DNA of 64,000 nucleotides from Anastrepha obliqua (lineage: Eukaryota; Arthropoda; Insecta; Diptera; Tephritidae), in NCBI RefSeq assembly GCF_027943255.1, contig NC_072893.1:124247784-124311783 (forward strand), read 5' to 3'. The notes beneath the pieces are model-generated. The model was not told the DNA's origin and ran no database searches. It was given only the letters and a program-made list of their open reading frames with translations. Made by a program: the position numbers and the translations under genes. Position 1 is the stretch's first letter. Each line of letters opens with the position of its first letter. This document shows, piece by piece, positions 33,649 to 44,734 of the stretch.

Positions 33649-36259
33649 ATGGGTCGTAACAGAAAATCGAATCCGTTTGCAGCGAAGAAACGTCAAAAGC
33701 GTGAGAATGTAAGTAGTAATAAGAGTTTACATAAATACAACTTGTTTAATATGGACAACTCGTCAAATAGCAGGGTGTCGACCCCAGGCCGGTGCGCCAG
33801 GAACCTTACGAGGATATCAAACGTGATAATGCTGCTTTCATTAAATACTATCAGCTGCAAAATATATGCGCTGATGAGTCAGAATGGGAACAATTTCTAA
33901 CCAAAATACGCGATAACCTGCCAGTTACATTCCGTGTGACTGGTTTTCGCGGTGAAGCGAAAGCTTTACTCGGTATTATCGAGACTGAGTTGTTTGCTGA
34001 CTATGTGGATAGCGTTGCCGAATTGCATGGCATTTCAAAAGAAGAGGTAGAACGTCCATTACCATTGCCTTGGTATCCAGATGGTTTGGCCTATCAGCTA
34101 CAATTGACACGCAAAGATATCCGCCGCTCGGAGCCACTATTCCGTTTGCACAATTTTCTTATAACTGAGACAAATGCTGGTAGTATAAATCGCCAGGAGG
34201 CCGTCTCGATGATACCACCGTTAGTATTGGATGTACAACCAACCGATAAAGTGCTGGATATGTGCGCAGCGCCGGGCTCGAAGACGGCGCAGCTCATTGA
34301 GGCGCTTCATAGTGCGCCGGAAAAGCATAAAATACCACCGGGCTTCGTAGTGGCAAATGATGTAGACAATAACCGCTGTTACATGTTGGTACATCAAGCG
34401 AAAAGGCTGAATTCACCCTGTTTTGTGGTAACCAATCATGACAGCAGTTTCTTTCCAAATTTGCTGGTGTGTAGTGAAATATTTTAAGTATACGAAAATG
34501 TCGATAATCAATATCTCGCTTATAAATAGCAAACCGAAGCCGATGGTAGTAAATCCATTTTGAAATTCAATAAAATTTTGTGCGATGTTCCATGTTCAGG
34601 CGATGGTACGCTGCGCAAAAATCCCGACATTTGGACGAAATGGAATTTAGCGCAGGCGTATAATTTGCATGGGTAAGTTAATGCTTTAATAGTTGTATGT
34701 ATATATGTATGTTAATATAAAAAAAATTGTTTTCAGTATTCAATACCGCATCACACGCCGTGGCGCTGAAATGCTCAGCGTCGGTGGCCGTTTGGTCTAC
34801 TCGACATGTTCACTAAATCCTATTGAAAATGAGGCTGTGTTGCAACGGATTATTGCTGATGCAGATGGTGCATTAGAAATTGTGGATGCTGCGCATTTAG
34901 TGCCAGGCTTGAAATTTAAGCCCGGCATGACAAGTTGGAAACTAGCAACGAAGGAAGTTGATCAAGTATTTACCAGTTTCGATGAGGTGCCTGAGAAATA
35001 CCACACTGTCATAAGACCCAACATGTTTCCACTGCCGAAGGAGCAAATTGAAAAAATCGGTTTGGAAAAATGGTACGTTAAAAGCTTCTAAATTACGTTT
35101 ATGTGTAGAATATAAGCATAATTTCCATACAGCATTCGCGTGTTGCCGCACCTACAAGACTCTGGTGGCTTCTTTGTCGCTGTCATTGAAAAACGTCGCC
35201 AATTGCCATTCGAGAAGAACGATTTGAAAGCGTTACTCGAAAAACCCAAACCCGAAGTAAAATTAGATGAGAATGGCCAACCAATTGAAGAGAAATCTGT
35301 GCCATGGGGACCGCAACGCAAGCGTCGTCGTCTGCACGGTTATAAAGAAGATCCATATGTATTCTTCGAGGAACAGGACGCCGATTGGGATGAGTTGAAA
35401 TCGTTCTTTGCGCTCGACGATACGCTTAATAAGCGTTGCTTGCTAACACGCTGCATCACCGATAAGAAAAAAAACATCTATTACTGCTCCGAACCCATAC
35501 GTGATATGGTGCTGTTGAATGAGGACACAATTAAGATCATAAATACAGGTGTGAAAACATTTGTGCGCTGTGAGAACCGTCACACGTCGCATCCGTTTCG
35601 TTTGGCGCAGGAAGGACTGCAGACGACAAACGCATTTATGGGTGCAATTCGTCGTATAGTAATCTCAAGAGAAGATTTAATTTTACTGCTCAATTGCACA
35701 GATCCAACTAAGCCACCTTCAACGATGCAACTAGCGCCGGAAACACAGGAGCGTTGCAAGGAATTAGGTAAGTAGCAAAATTAATTGGTTTTTTGTAATT
35801 TTCTAAAATTTTAATCATATTTTATACCGTATAACACAGGTGTTGGCAGCTGCATTTTGAAATATGAAGATCCACGTTTCACACTATTTCTTGTGGGCTG
35901 GCGCGGCTCTTCAAGTTTACGCGCCTATGTAGATACAAATGAGACAGTGCATGTTCTGCGTTTACTGGGTGCCGATATAAGCAAGTTTGGTAGGTCAATG
36001 TGTTGCTTGCTAACTAACAAAATAATGTACACAAAAAAATAACTACTTATTTGCAGAAGTCAACAAGTATGAAAAGGCTAAAGAGGCTGCGGCTGCAGCA
36101 GCGGCAGCGGCAGCGATTGCTGCTGAGGCTAAAGAAGTAACTGCTGATGTAAAGGAAACGGCTGTGGAACTACCAGAGGATATTGCTATGGTATCGAGTG
36201 ACGCGGTCAATGAAGCGAACGCGGTCAATGAAGCGAACGCGGTGCCAGTCGCTGAATAA
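33649..36259 (+). CDS. Nsun2: tRNA (cytosine-5) methyltransferase NSUN2
   Basis: Seven coding exons: 33649-33708, 33774-34466, 34530-34672, 34737-35072, 35133-35767, 35840-35989, 36057-36259; all GT-AG, phases fit, 739 residues, close to the fly protein's length as I recall it. NSUN2 puts m5C on tRNA variable loops and other RNAs, mainly in the nucleus and nucleolus. The Rossmann core has motif [16 protein letters not shown] (about 179-193) for S-adenosylmethionine, motif [11 protein letters not shown] with C273 (release Cys) and motif [12 protein letters not shown] with nucleophile C323. [20 protein letters not shown] follows. The N-terminus [19 protein letters not shown] is basic and could act as a nuclear signal. 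The tail has ten Ala in a row and a perfect 18-base tandem duplication (AVNEAN twice). The exon 2 start uses the acceptor ATAGCAG; the alternative acceptor 14 bases later breaks the frame. Confidence 0.95.
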
Positions 36260-36382
36260 TTTAACTAGCTAGCGTACAATTTCAATATCATTATTGTTAA
36301 GCTTTAGTTATGGTGTATAGTACACTTTTTTTTTTAAATATAACAATGCTATATACACACAAATGTATTAATTAAAATTCAA

Positions 36383-37142
36383 ATGCTTTCTTTGGAATGT
36401 AATTTCATTGAAAGTATCAGTGACGCAAGACAAAACAGGCTTGAACTTATATGGGTTCCGGGACACTCCGGTGTTCAAGGAAACGAAATTGCCGACGAAC
36501 TGGCCAACCGTGGATCAGCGGTGCCCCCACAGGGGCCAGAGCCAATAATCGGAATCAGTCCCGCAGGAATCAAGAATTGGATCAACGATTATGTAGGCAA
36601 TCTACATAAAGAGCGATGTTCCGGTCTAGAACGCTGCAGAACTGCAAAGTGTTTTGTGACAAGTCCGAACAGAAAACTGTCAAACTTTCTACTAAAACTT
36701 AGAAGGAAAGACATTCGGTTGATGGTCGGCATCATTACAGGACACAACCCATGGGGTCAGCATATGACCACCATTGGAATCATCGAGGACCCGGTATGCC
36801 TGTCATGCTTGGAGGAGGCGGATAGCACTGAGCACTTTCTCTGTGAGTGTCCTGCCTTTGCCAGAGCGCGACTACGAGTATTGGGTTCCGATGTCATGGG
36901 AATGAGTAATATTCGTTCTCTAAAACTGGAGGATATTTACAGATTTGCCAAAGAATCTGGAAAATTCTCACAGGACTAACTATCTCTGTCTCTACTCTTT
37001 CCTATCTCTTTCTCTGATACTTTTCTCCCTCCCTCCTTGACTATCTACCCCCTTTCCAGAGCTTTAAATATAATGGGCTTTTTAGCCTGAGTGTTTTAGG
37101 AGTCACCAAATCTCATGGTGCTCCTTGGCTCGACCTCTTCTT
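36383..37142 (+). mobile_element. 5'-truncated LINE with RNase H domain
   Basis: Starts inside an RNase H domain: LELIWVPGHSGVQGNEIADE then LANRG, which holds the last catalytic Asp region (VPGHSG--GNE-AD). It continues to the C-terminal zinc motif CLSCLEEADSTEHFLCECPA (C-C-H-C) and stops at 36977-36979. The 5' end is 124 bases beyond the Nsun2 stop, so it may form part of the Nsun2 3' UTR. RNase H after RT is found in the I, LOA and related LINE clades. Open frame of 198 codons without a stop, so fairly young. Confidence 0.85.
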
Positions 37143-37378
37143 CAAATTCTTCAAATTCAAATTCATCAGTGACGATGTGTTTCGGTGGTGCAGAGAATTT
37201 TCAGACAAGGAGACAAAATCTACTAAAGCTATTGACCCTGACGGACTTAACATGCTGATGTTGAAAAACTTGGGTCCATTGGGAGTAGGATTAATAATTC
37301 CTGACTGATGGAAAGCAGGGAGAGTGGTCCCACTACTGAAACCTGGGAAATCCGCCAACCAATGGGAATCTTATCGAT

Positions 37379-37505
37379 TGTTGTTGTTGTTGTAGCCGCA
37401 TAAACCTTCCCTATGCGAATACGAGGAATGCTGTTGAAGTAACAGTCCTTGACCAGATATAAATTCGCGTCGTTCCGGCTACGTAGAAACGATTGTCGTG
37501 TGAAC
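37379..37505 (-). mobile_element. Short CAA-tailed SINE with 13-base target duplication
   Basis: 127 bases between two copies of GAATCTTATCGAT (37366-37378 and 37506-37518). Left end is TGTTGTTGTTGTTGTAGCCGC on plus, so the CAA tail points left (minus orientation). Removal together with one duplicate joins the host RT as NQWESYRSLSS, proving the insertion. Confidence 0.93.
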
Positions 37506-37780
37506 GAATCTTATCGATCACTTTCCTCTGTAGTGAAGACTCTTGAAGCCCTCCTACTCCTACTCCCCCACTCCACACGAAACACCTGCCCCCAGCCATA
37601 TATTAGCATGGATTACGAAGATTGTACAGCACCACCACAGCACTCACCGCCAATGAACTACCAAATTAACCGCGGGCTTAGCCAAAAACGCCCCTGCGAG
37701 AGGACTGTCTAGTAGCGCTGGACCTGAAGAAGGCTTTCGAAACAGTCAGCCACTCAACGCTGCTAGATGACATTACAAAG

Positions 37781-37892
37781 TTGTTGTTATTGTTGTTGTA
37801 GCAGCATAAACATTACCCATACGTATCCGGGGATGCTGCTGAATCGTCATTGGCCGGATGTCGTTCCAGTTACGTAGAACGGACTGGCGTGG
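37781..37892 (-). mobile_element. Short CAA-tailed SINE with 12-base target duplication
   Basis: 112 bases between GACATTACAAAG (37769-37780) and GACATTATACAG (37893-37904), two mismatches. Left end TTGTTGTTATTGTTGTTGTA, hairpin CCCATACGTATCCGGGGAT, right end CGTAGAACGGACTGGCGTGG. A deletion removed part of the TTGGCCGGATATAAATCCGG block. Confidence 0.9.
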
Positions 37893-38398
37893 GACATTAT
37901 ACAGTCGATCATCAGTCATCTTACGAGGGCAAAACTCAAAACAGAGGAAGATAAATCAAGGTGTTCCGCAGGGTGGTGTCCTATTACCTCTTACTTTAGA
38001 ACTTCTACATATCGAAGCTCCTCCCGCCACCGGAGGGAGTCTCCCTGGTCTCCTATACTGACGATTGTTCGATAATGGCGCCGGGCAATGACATCGATGG
38101 ACTCTGTTCGAAAGTGAACGATTATCTCACCAGCCTTTCTCGCTTTTTCATTGCGAGGAATCTCCAACATTCCCTCACTAAATTCACGGCGGCTGTCTTT
38201 ACCACCAGAACGAAGGAGCTCAAACTACAGCTAAAGATCTGAGCCGATGACACACCAATTCCGACAGAAAAAAACGCTAACATTTAGGGAGTAGCTTTCG
38301 ATAGTTTGCTCTCTCTCCCTTTCTACGCACATAACCGCCATTGCTACTAAAGTTCAAAACCGCAACAGGGTCCTCAAATCTCTTGCCGGCAGTACTAT

Positions 38399-40735
38399 AA
38401 AAAGTTTATCAATTTGTTTAATATCTTCAATACTTTTTCCTAATACAATTTTTTACAAACTTTTTTTCTAATATTTGCAAAATTTTTTATTAATTTTATT
38501 TATTATTATTTTTTATTATTATATTTATTATTTTTATAAATTTTTTTATGTGTTCAATATTTTTCAATAGTTAAGAAATATGCTAAGACTTTTATTTATT
38601 TTAAATTTTTTTTTCACATTCAATAAGCCTTATGAGGAGTTAAAGGAAAAACAAAAACAAAAAGTTTTTCAAGGCTTTTTTCAATATTTTTTAATGTTAA
38701 AAAACAATTATTAATTGTTTTTTACGACTTTTTTTTAATATTTTCAATACTTTTTAATTAACAAATTTTTGAATCCAATTTTTTGAAATGTTTTCAATAG
38801 TTGGCAATATTAAAAAATTGAATTTTTTCAATAATATTTGATTATAAATGTTTATTAATATTTTTTTTAATGTTGTCAATAATTTTCAATGTTGAAAGTA
38901 GGTAATACTTTTTTTTTATTACTTCATATTTTTATTATTGTAATTTGATTATGGGGTATTGATTGTTGTATTTGATGCATGTATTTCATTACTTTAAAAA
39001 AATTTTTGATATTTCTTTTTAATAAATTGTTCTTTATTTTATTTTTTGGATATCGAAAAAGAGTGTATTAATAGTTTAATTTATTTTGTTTAATATTTTT
39101 TGATTGACAAGTTAACTTTTAATGTTTTTTATAAATTTGTTGATTGAAAAATTTGTTTAATAGGTTTATTTTATATTTTTTTTTTAATTTTTTACACTTT
39201 TAATATTTAATAGTTTTATTAATTTTGTGTATTATTTTTAATATTTTTTTATTGACTAGTTTTTCTAATATTTTTTTAAATATTTTTTGATTGACTAGTT
39301 TTTCTAATATTATTTTTGATTGACCGGTTCTTCTAATATTTTTTTAAATATTTATATAAAATTACTAAAAGTTTTTTAATACTTTTATAACATTTTTTGA
39401 TTGAAAATTTTGTTTTATAGTTTTATTTTATACTTTTTATGTACAATATAAATTTGTTATTACTTTTGTTTAATATTTTCAATATTTTTTGTTTGACCAG
39501 TTTTTCTAATATTTTTTGTTTTTTTATTCTTTTTATATATTTTATAATTTTTTTTTATTGAAAATTTAGTTTAATAGTTTTTTGTTATAATTACTATACT
39601 ATACTATATACTATTTAAATTTTTTATTAATAGTTTTTTTAATTTCGTGTGATATTTTCAATATTTTTTAATGTTAAAAAACAATTATTAATTTTTTTTA
39701 ATATTTTCAATACTTTTTAATTAACAAATTTTTGAATCCAATTTTTTTAAATGTTTTCAATAGTTGGCAATATTAAAAAATTGAATTTCTTCAATAATAT
39801 TTGATTATAAATGTTTATTAATATTTTTTTTAATGTTGTCAATAATTTTCAATGTTGAAAGAAGGTAATAATTTTTTTTTTTATTACTTCATATTTCTAT
39901 TATTGTAATTTGATTATGGGGTATTGATTGTTGTATTTCATGCATGTATTTCATTAGTTTAAAAAAAAATTGATATTTCTTTTAATATTTTAATTTTTTA
40001 CACTTTTAATATTTAATAGTTTTATTAATTTTGTGTTCTTCTATTTGTTTTTTAATATTTTTACAAAATTACTAAAATTTTTTTAATACTTTTATGAAAT
40101 TTTTTGATTGAAAATTTTGTTTAATAGTTTTATTTTATACTTTTAATATTTTAATTTTTATTAATAGTTTTATATTTTCTGTATTTTTTGATTGAACAGC
40201 TTTTCTAAACATTTTTTAAATATCTTTATAAAATTTCTTAAAATTTTTTGATAATTTTTTGATTGAAAATTTTGTTTAATAGTTTTATTTTATACCTTTT
40301 ATATTTAAATTTGTTATTAATTTTCTTTAATATTTTCAATATCTTTTGTTTGACCAGTTTTTCTAATATTTTTTGTTTTTTTTCTCTTTCTTTTTATATA
40401 TTTTATAAATGTTTTCTTATTGAAAATTAATTTTATACTTTAATTTTTAATTTTAATTTTGTATTAATTTTATGTAATATTTTCAATATTTTTTGAATGA
40501 CCAGATTTTTTTATATTTATTCTTTTTCACTTCTAATATTTTTTATAAAATTTTTTGATTGAAAATTTAGTTTAATAGTTTTTTATTATACTTTTAATAT
40601 TTGAATTTTTTATTAATAGTCTTATTAATTTTGTTTAATGTTTATACTTGTAATATTTTTATACAATTTTTTGGTAGAAAATTTAAGTTTAGTTTTATTA
40701 ATTATTTTTAATATTTTAAGTTAAGTTAAGTTAAT
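38399..40735. repeat. 2.3 kb A/T-rich block with long internal direct repeat
   Basis: Nearly pure A/T, dominated by variants of TTTTTCTAATATTTTT, TTGATTGAAAATTTTGTTTA and TAATAGTTTTATTTTATA. Two long segments, 38681-39019 and 39659-39984, are near-identical over some 330 bases, including the unusual GATTATGGGGTATTGATTGT and GCATGTATTTCATTA. No coding capacity. Confidence 0.85.
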
Positions 40736-41314
40736 ATGTGAGTACATACATCTTCAATTAAACATAAACTTCCTAGCCATTTGAATGCTTGGCAAAAATA
40801 TTCCGTCGCTATCTCACCCATTTTCTTTATTCCTTTCATGGACTTTGTATTGCAAAAGAGCCGTTTATTTTGCCAACGTTGAGCTATTCTTGCCGAAAAT
40901 TATAAAAAAAATTGGAAGTTCAGAGCCTTACTTTGCGAGTAGCGCCTGCGGATGGGCTTTGCTTTTCTGTGTGATATCCAAAAAAGAGATAAACCATTCA
41001 GTTTTGTGATTGTTTTTGGCTACAACAACAACCTACCAAATCACTGTTGACGTTGTTGCTGATTTCTTTTGGAAAAGGCTGATAAGCCAAATGGTCATAA
41101 AAAGTGCCGATATTATCAACGCGCAAACCAAAGATTAAAAATTAAGAAACAAAAACTGATTATACGTCAAGAAAACAAAAACAAGACCGTAATAAGTAGT
41201 TAACGATGGACATCTGCAGGTGGAAAGGCAAGGGCGGATGCATTGGTTGGAGGGTAAGTTTCCATACCACTTGCGCGCATTCAATATCGAGACGAGCTGT
41301 GCATAGCAGTGAAG
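40736..41314. other. Region upstream of vanin-like gene 1
   Basis: No gene seen. A possible 5' untranslated exon ends at TGGAGG|GTAAGT near 41252, with an acceptor GTGCATAG at about 41306 just before the coding ATG; a short upstream ATG at 41206 would then be in the leader. Not certain. Confidence 0.35.
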
Positions 41315-44300
41315 ATGTGGCTACAGAATTTTGTGTTCTCTTGGATTTTTGGCAATTTGTGTATTGCTGTGATAAGTGGCGTGGTAATCATTAAAAAAAT
41401 TCCGTGCAATTATAAGTACAATAAAGTGATTATATTTCTTCCACAGCCTACACCGCCCACCGCCGACTATTATATCGGCGCTGTTGTTGAATTTCCTGCG
41501 CGTACAGTAACCGGAGCCGCATCAACGGAACAGCGCATACAACAATTTGGGAGTCTCCTCGAAAAGGCTGCCATACGCCCAGATATTGCGGTCTTTCCCG
41601 AGAATGTGTTAAATAGCCGCACAAATCCGATCGTCATACCCACGCCTGGCGAGCAGGTGGTGCCGTGTGGGGCCGATGTACAGTACGATTACATCATCAG
41701 CGAAATTTCTTGCTATGCGCGTTCTATGCGCTTGTATGTGCTCATCAATGTGGCGGAGATACAGAATTGTACGCAATCGCATAATATTGAGGACTTAGTC
41801 GCCAACTGCGCCATCTATAATACAAATGTAGTGTTCGATCGTGGAGGTGCGGTGATTTCGCGTTATCGCAAATACAATTTGATCGGCAGTGAGTGGTTGT
41901 ATTTCAATTATACGACGCAGTCGGAGGCCGAGGCTATATTCCAGACCGATTTCAATGTCACATTCGGACATTTCACGCGCATGGATCTGTTGTATGCGCG
42001 TCCGGCGCAGGCGCTTGTGCAAAGGGGGATTACGGACTTTTTGCATCCCAGCAAATGGCAATCGGAGTTACCCTTCATGACGGGTGAGTTGAGGGATTGT
42101 GGTGGCATGCGGTGGAGGTGGAGTGAAGAACTTGAAGAGTGCGAAAGTAGTCATTTGCTGGTTGAGTCTGTCGGAGATGGACTGAATTTAATGCGTTGCT
42201 CTTCAAAAAGATGTGCTGGGAACTGCACGCGTAGATCGAATCGGTTCAGTGTGAATTGTACTTGTAGTGAGAAGGATTAGATTATTTTTAAGCGATTGAG
42301 TTCCTAAGATGATTTGAATTAAGCTTCCTCTGAAAAGAAGACCATATGTTAGCTTAGGTTATGTTGAGTTAGATGGTTGTTCACAGGGATAAGAGAGCTT
42401 ACTCGGACGAGAGTTAAAAGTACGTCCGTTGTGGTATTGTTAAAGACGTAAAGGTGAAGCACAAAAAAAAAATAGATAAGAATGAATGAGAGAGGAGCAT
42501 ACATTTTCAGGAAATTTTAGTCCGCTAATAATGGACAATATGAAAAGGTTCAGTTGAAGTTTTGGGCAAGAGAGTAGAACGAAGGGTACTCTAAGGGAAA
42601 GGGTACGAAGGGAAAGGGAATAATATCAGGGAGAGGAGTGTGTATTATAATAATGGCCAAGGCGGCCGCCGTAGCCGAATGGGTTGGTGCGTCACTACCA
42701 TTCGGACTTAAGAGAGAACGTAGTTTCGAATCTCGGTGAAAGACCAAAATGAAGAAAAAGTTGTTTCTATTAGCGGCCGCCCCTCAGCAGGCAATCATAA
42801 ACCTCCGAGTGTATTTCTGACATGAAAAAGCTCCTCACAAAAATATCTGCCGTTTGGAGTCGGCTTGAAACTATAGGTCCCTCCACTTGTGGAACAACAT
42901 CAAAACGCGCACCATAAATAGGAGGAGGAGTTCGACCTACACCCTTTTTGGGTGTACGCGCCAATTATATATTTCAAAATTCTGCCATACTGCAGGTTTG
43001 ACACCCGCAAATCTATATCGAGCTGAGACCAGGGCCGTTAAGTGTCATATCCCTTCGTAAAAACTTAACTAATCAAGTAAACTCACGGGCTGTATTCGCC
43101 GTCTAAATACTTGACACGTTAATTGCGTTAACATTTCATCTAGTGGAGCTCACATTGTGCATTGCCACATCATACAACAATGCGACTAGTCCCCACAACC
43201 CAAGACTTTTAATCGCCGAATGCATCGAGCATAGGACGTAAAACCAGTCTCGTTTAGTTGCCCCACATTAACAACCTATCATTTTGTACACGTGGCTTTT
43301 ACGCTAGAATTTATTAAGGCGCCTCTGTCCTGTAAGCAGAAGTCGGGCCAAGCAAAGTCATATCGATCTTCACAAACAAACAAAAATCCACATGCAGAAT
43401 TGTTTAGTACAAAATGTCCTATCACAAATGGCGCTGCTCATCATTCTCTCCTCAACTTCGACTTACGACTCATTTTGATTGTAAGCTTCTTCGAGCATCT
43501 CCTTCACTTCACGTGAAATCTAATTCAAATCAAGCTCACTTTTCTCTAAATACTTCCCCGCCTTCATAAGTAAAAACTCCAATCATCCACCTTTCGCTGT
43601 CCATTTAACATTTCAAATTCCCACAAAAACATTATCATATCTATTCCACTTCACTTCTGCTCAAAATAGCCATTCAACTGCATCAATCCTGGGCCTATAG
43701 CAACAACGTCAATCTGCTGGTGGCGGGTACCAATGATCCACGTAATGGACGCAGCGGCACCGGCATTTATGCGGGCAAATATGGCACTCTCATCGCCTCC
43801 ATGACCACCGACGAGCAAAAGAGTAAACTGCACTTTAGCGTGGTGCCTAAGTATGCTGTTAGCAGCAAGCGAGTTTTCGAAAGTTTTCAACTGAATCGAG
43901 CCAACTCTACAGCGCAGGAAAGAACCACCGCAGAAACAAGCGGTGTGCTTGACCGTTTTACTGGCGTCGTTCTAACGCGTGACAGTGGCATCGATTTGTA
44001 TGTGACACAACCGCTGGTGGATGAGATGAGCACTAACGTTCCGTTACAACAACAACTTTGTCACAATGATTTGTGCTGCGACTTTTATATTGAACGACAT
44101 GCGAATCCGCTATCGAATGCCACTACAACCAGCTACTACTATCGGCTAGCTGCCTATCGAGGCATGGGTACATTTCTCAACACCGAACCTGCTGCGGTCG
44201 GTGTTTGTGCGATATTTGCTTGCGTTGGCGATCATATCTACACTTGCGGGCGGATATATGAGGAGTCCGTGCAGGTGGTGCCGAAGCACATATTCGATGT

Positions 44301-44687
44301 GGTGCGTATAAGCGGAAACTTTACGCGGCAAAGCGCGAATTTGTTGACGCCGACGAGTGTGGATAGTCTGCTAATGCCGCTGCCGGCGGACGCGTTTGAG
44401 TGGCAGGTAGCGAAATACAGGTGGGTGGATTGAAGTAGAGTTATGTTTTTTCTTCTCTGCGACAACTTTTCTTAAATCTAAATTCTATTTCTTCTTCTTT
44501 TAGTAACGCTTCACTGGCCAATCTCACCTTAGTTCAACCACGTTCCGATATTCTGACTTTTGGTATATATGCAAACTACTTTTTGGACGACACCATTTAC
44601 GATTACCACAAAAAGAATGCAGCTGGCACATTTGGTTTCACACTGTTGCTTATTTTGATGGCTTTTCTAATACAATTTACGTTATGA
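41315..44687 (+). CDS. Vanin-like protein 1 (pantetheinase/biotinidase family), catalytic Cys lost
   Basis: Four exons: 41315-41383, 41447-42083, 43670-44420, 44504-44687; GT-AG, phases 0, 1 and 2; 546 residues. Vanins are secreted or GPI-anchored nitrilase-fold amidases that split pantetheine or biocytin. Residues 1-23 (WLQNFVFSWIFGNLCIAVIS) are a signal peptide. The nitrilase Glu is E75 (VFPENVLN) and the Lys K165 (SRYRKYNL), but the nucleophile Cys of FG-FTCFD is Arg201 (FGHFTRMDLLY). The base domain follows in exons 3-4 (IYAGKYGTLIA, SDILTFGIYANYF), and the tail GTFGFTLLLILMAFLIQFTL is a GPI-type hydrophobic end. The frame is otherwise open, so a pseudoenzyme rather than a dead gene. The large intron (42084-43669) carries a SINE. 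The start is the ATG after an in-frame GTG AAG. Clearly diverged from the two minus-strand relatives. Confidence 0.9.
42661..42972 (+). mobile_element. tRNA-headed SINE in the vanin-like gene 1 intron
   Basis: GGCGGCCGCCGTAGCCGAAT head with A box TAGCCGAATGGGTTGG, B box (GTTTCGAATCTCGG, first G changed), body with TAGCGGCCGCCCCTCAGCAG and GACATGAAAAAGCTCCTCAC, end ACGCGCCAATTATATA. Nearly complete. Confidence 0.9.
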
Positions 44688-44734
44688 AAAAGAAAAAAAT
44701 ATAATATAATATAAATGAAATGGTAAAATAATGG

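Larger units (their letters stand above)
37143..38398 (+). mobile_element. Decayed jockey-type LINE RT, split by two short SINEs
   Basis: RT motifs occur in order but in shifted frames: KAIDPDGLNMLMLKNLGPLG, KAGRVVPLLKPGKSANQWES, then after the first SINE SLSSVVKTLEALLL, LVALDLKKAFETVSHSTLLD, after the second SINE KINQGVPQGGVL and SLVSYTDDCSIMAPGNDIDG (YTDD for YADD). It ends around VLKSLAG at the edge of the A/T block. Several stops. Not the same family as the RNase H LINE just upstream. Confidence 0.82.

Noticed and set aside
33788..33792. Nsun2 exon 2 acceptor at CCCCAG (33787)
   Set aside because: It would shift the frame to an early stop; the acceptor at 33773 (ATAGCAG) keeps phase 0 with exon 1.
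41206..41394. 62-codon frame ahead of vanin-like gene 1
   Set aside because: Out of frame with the signal peptide; more likely 5' leader.
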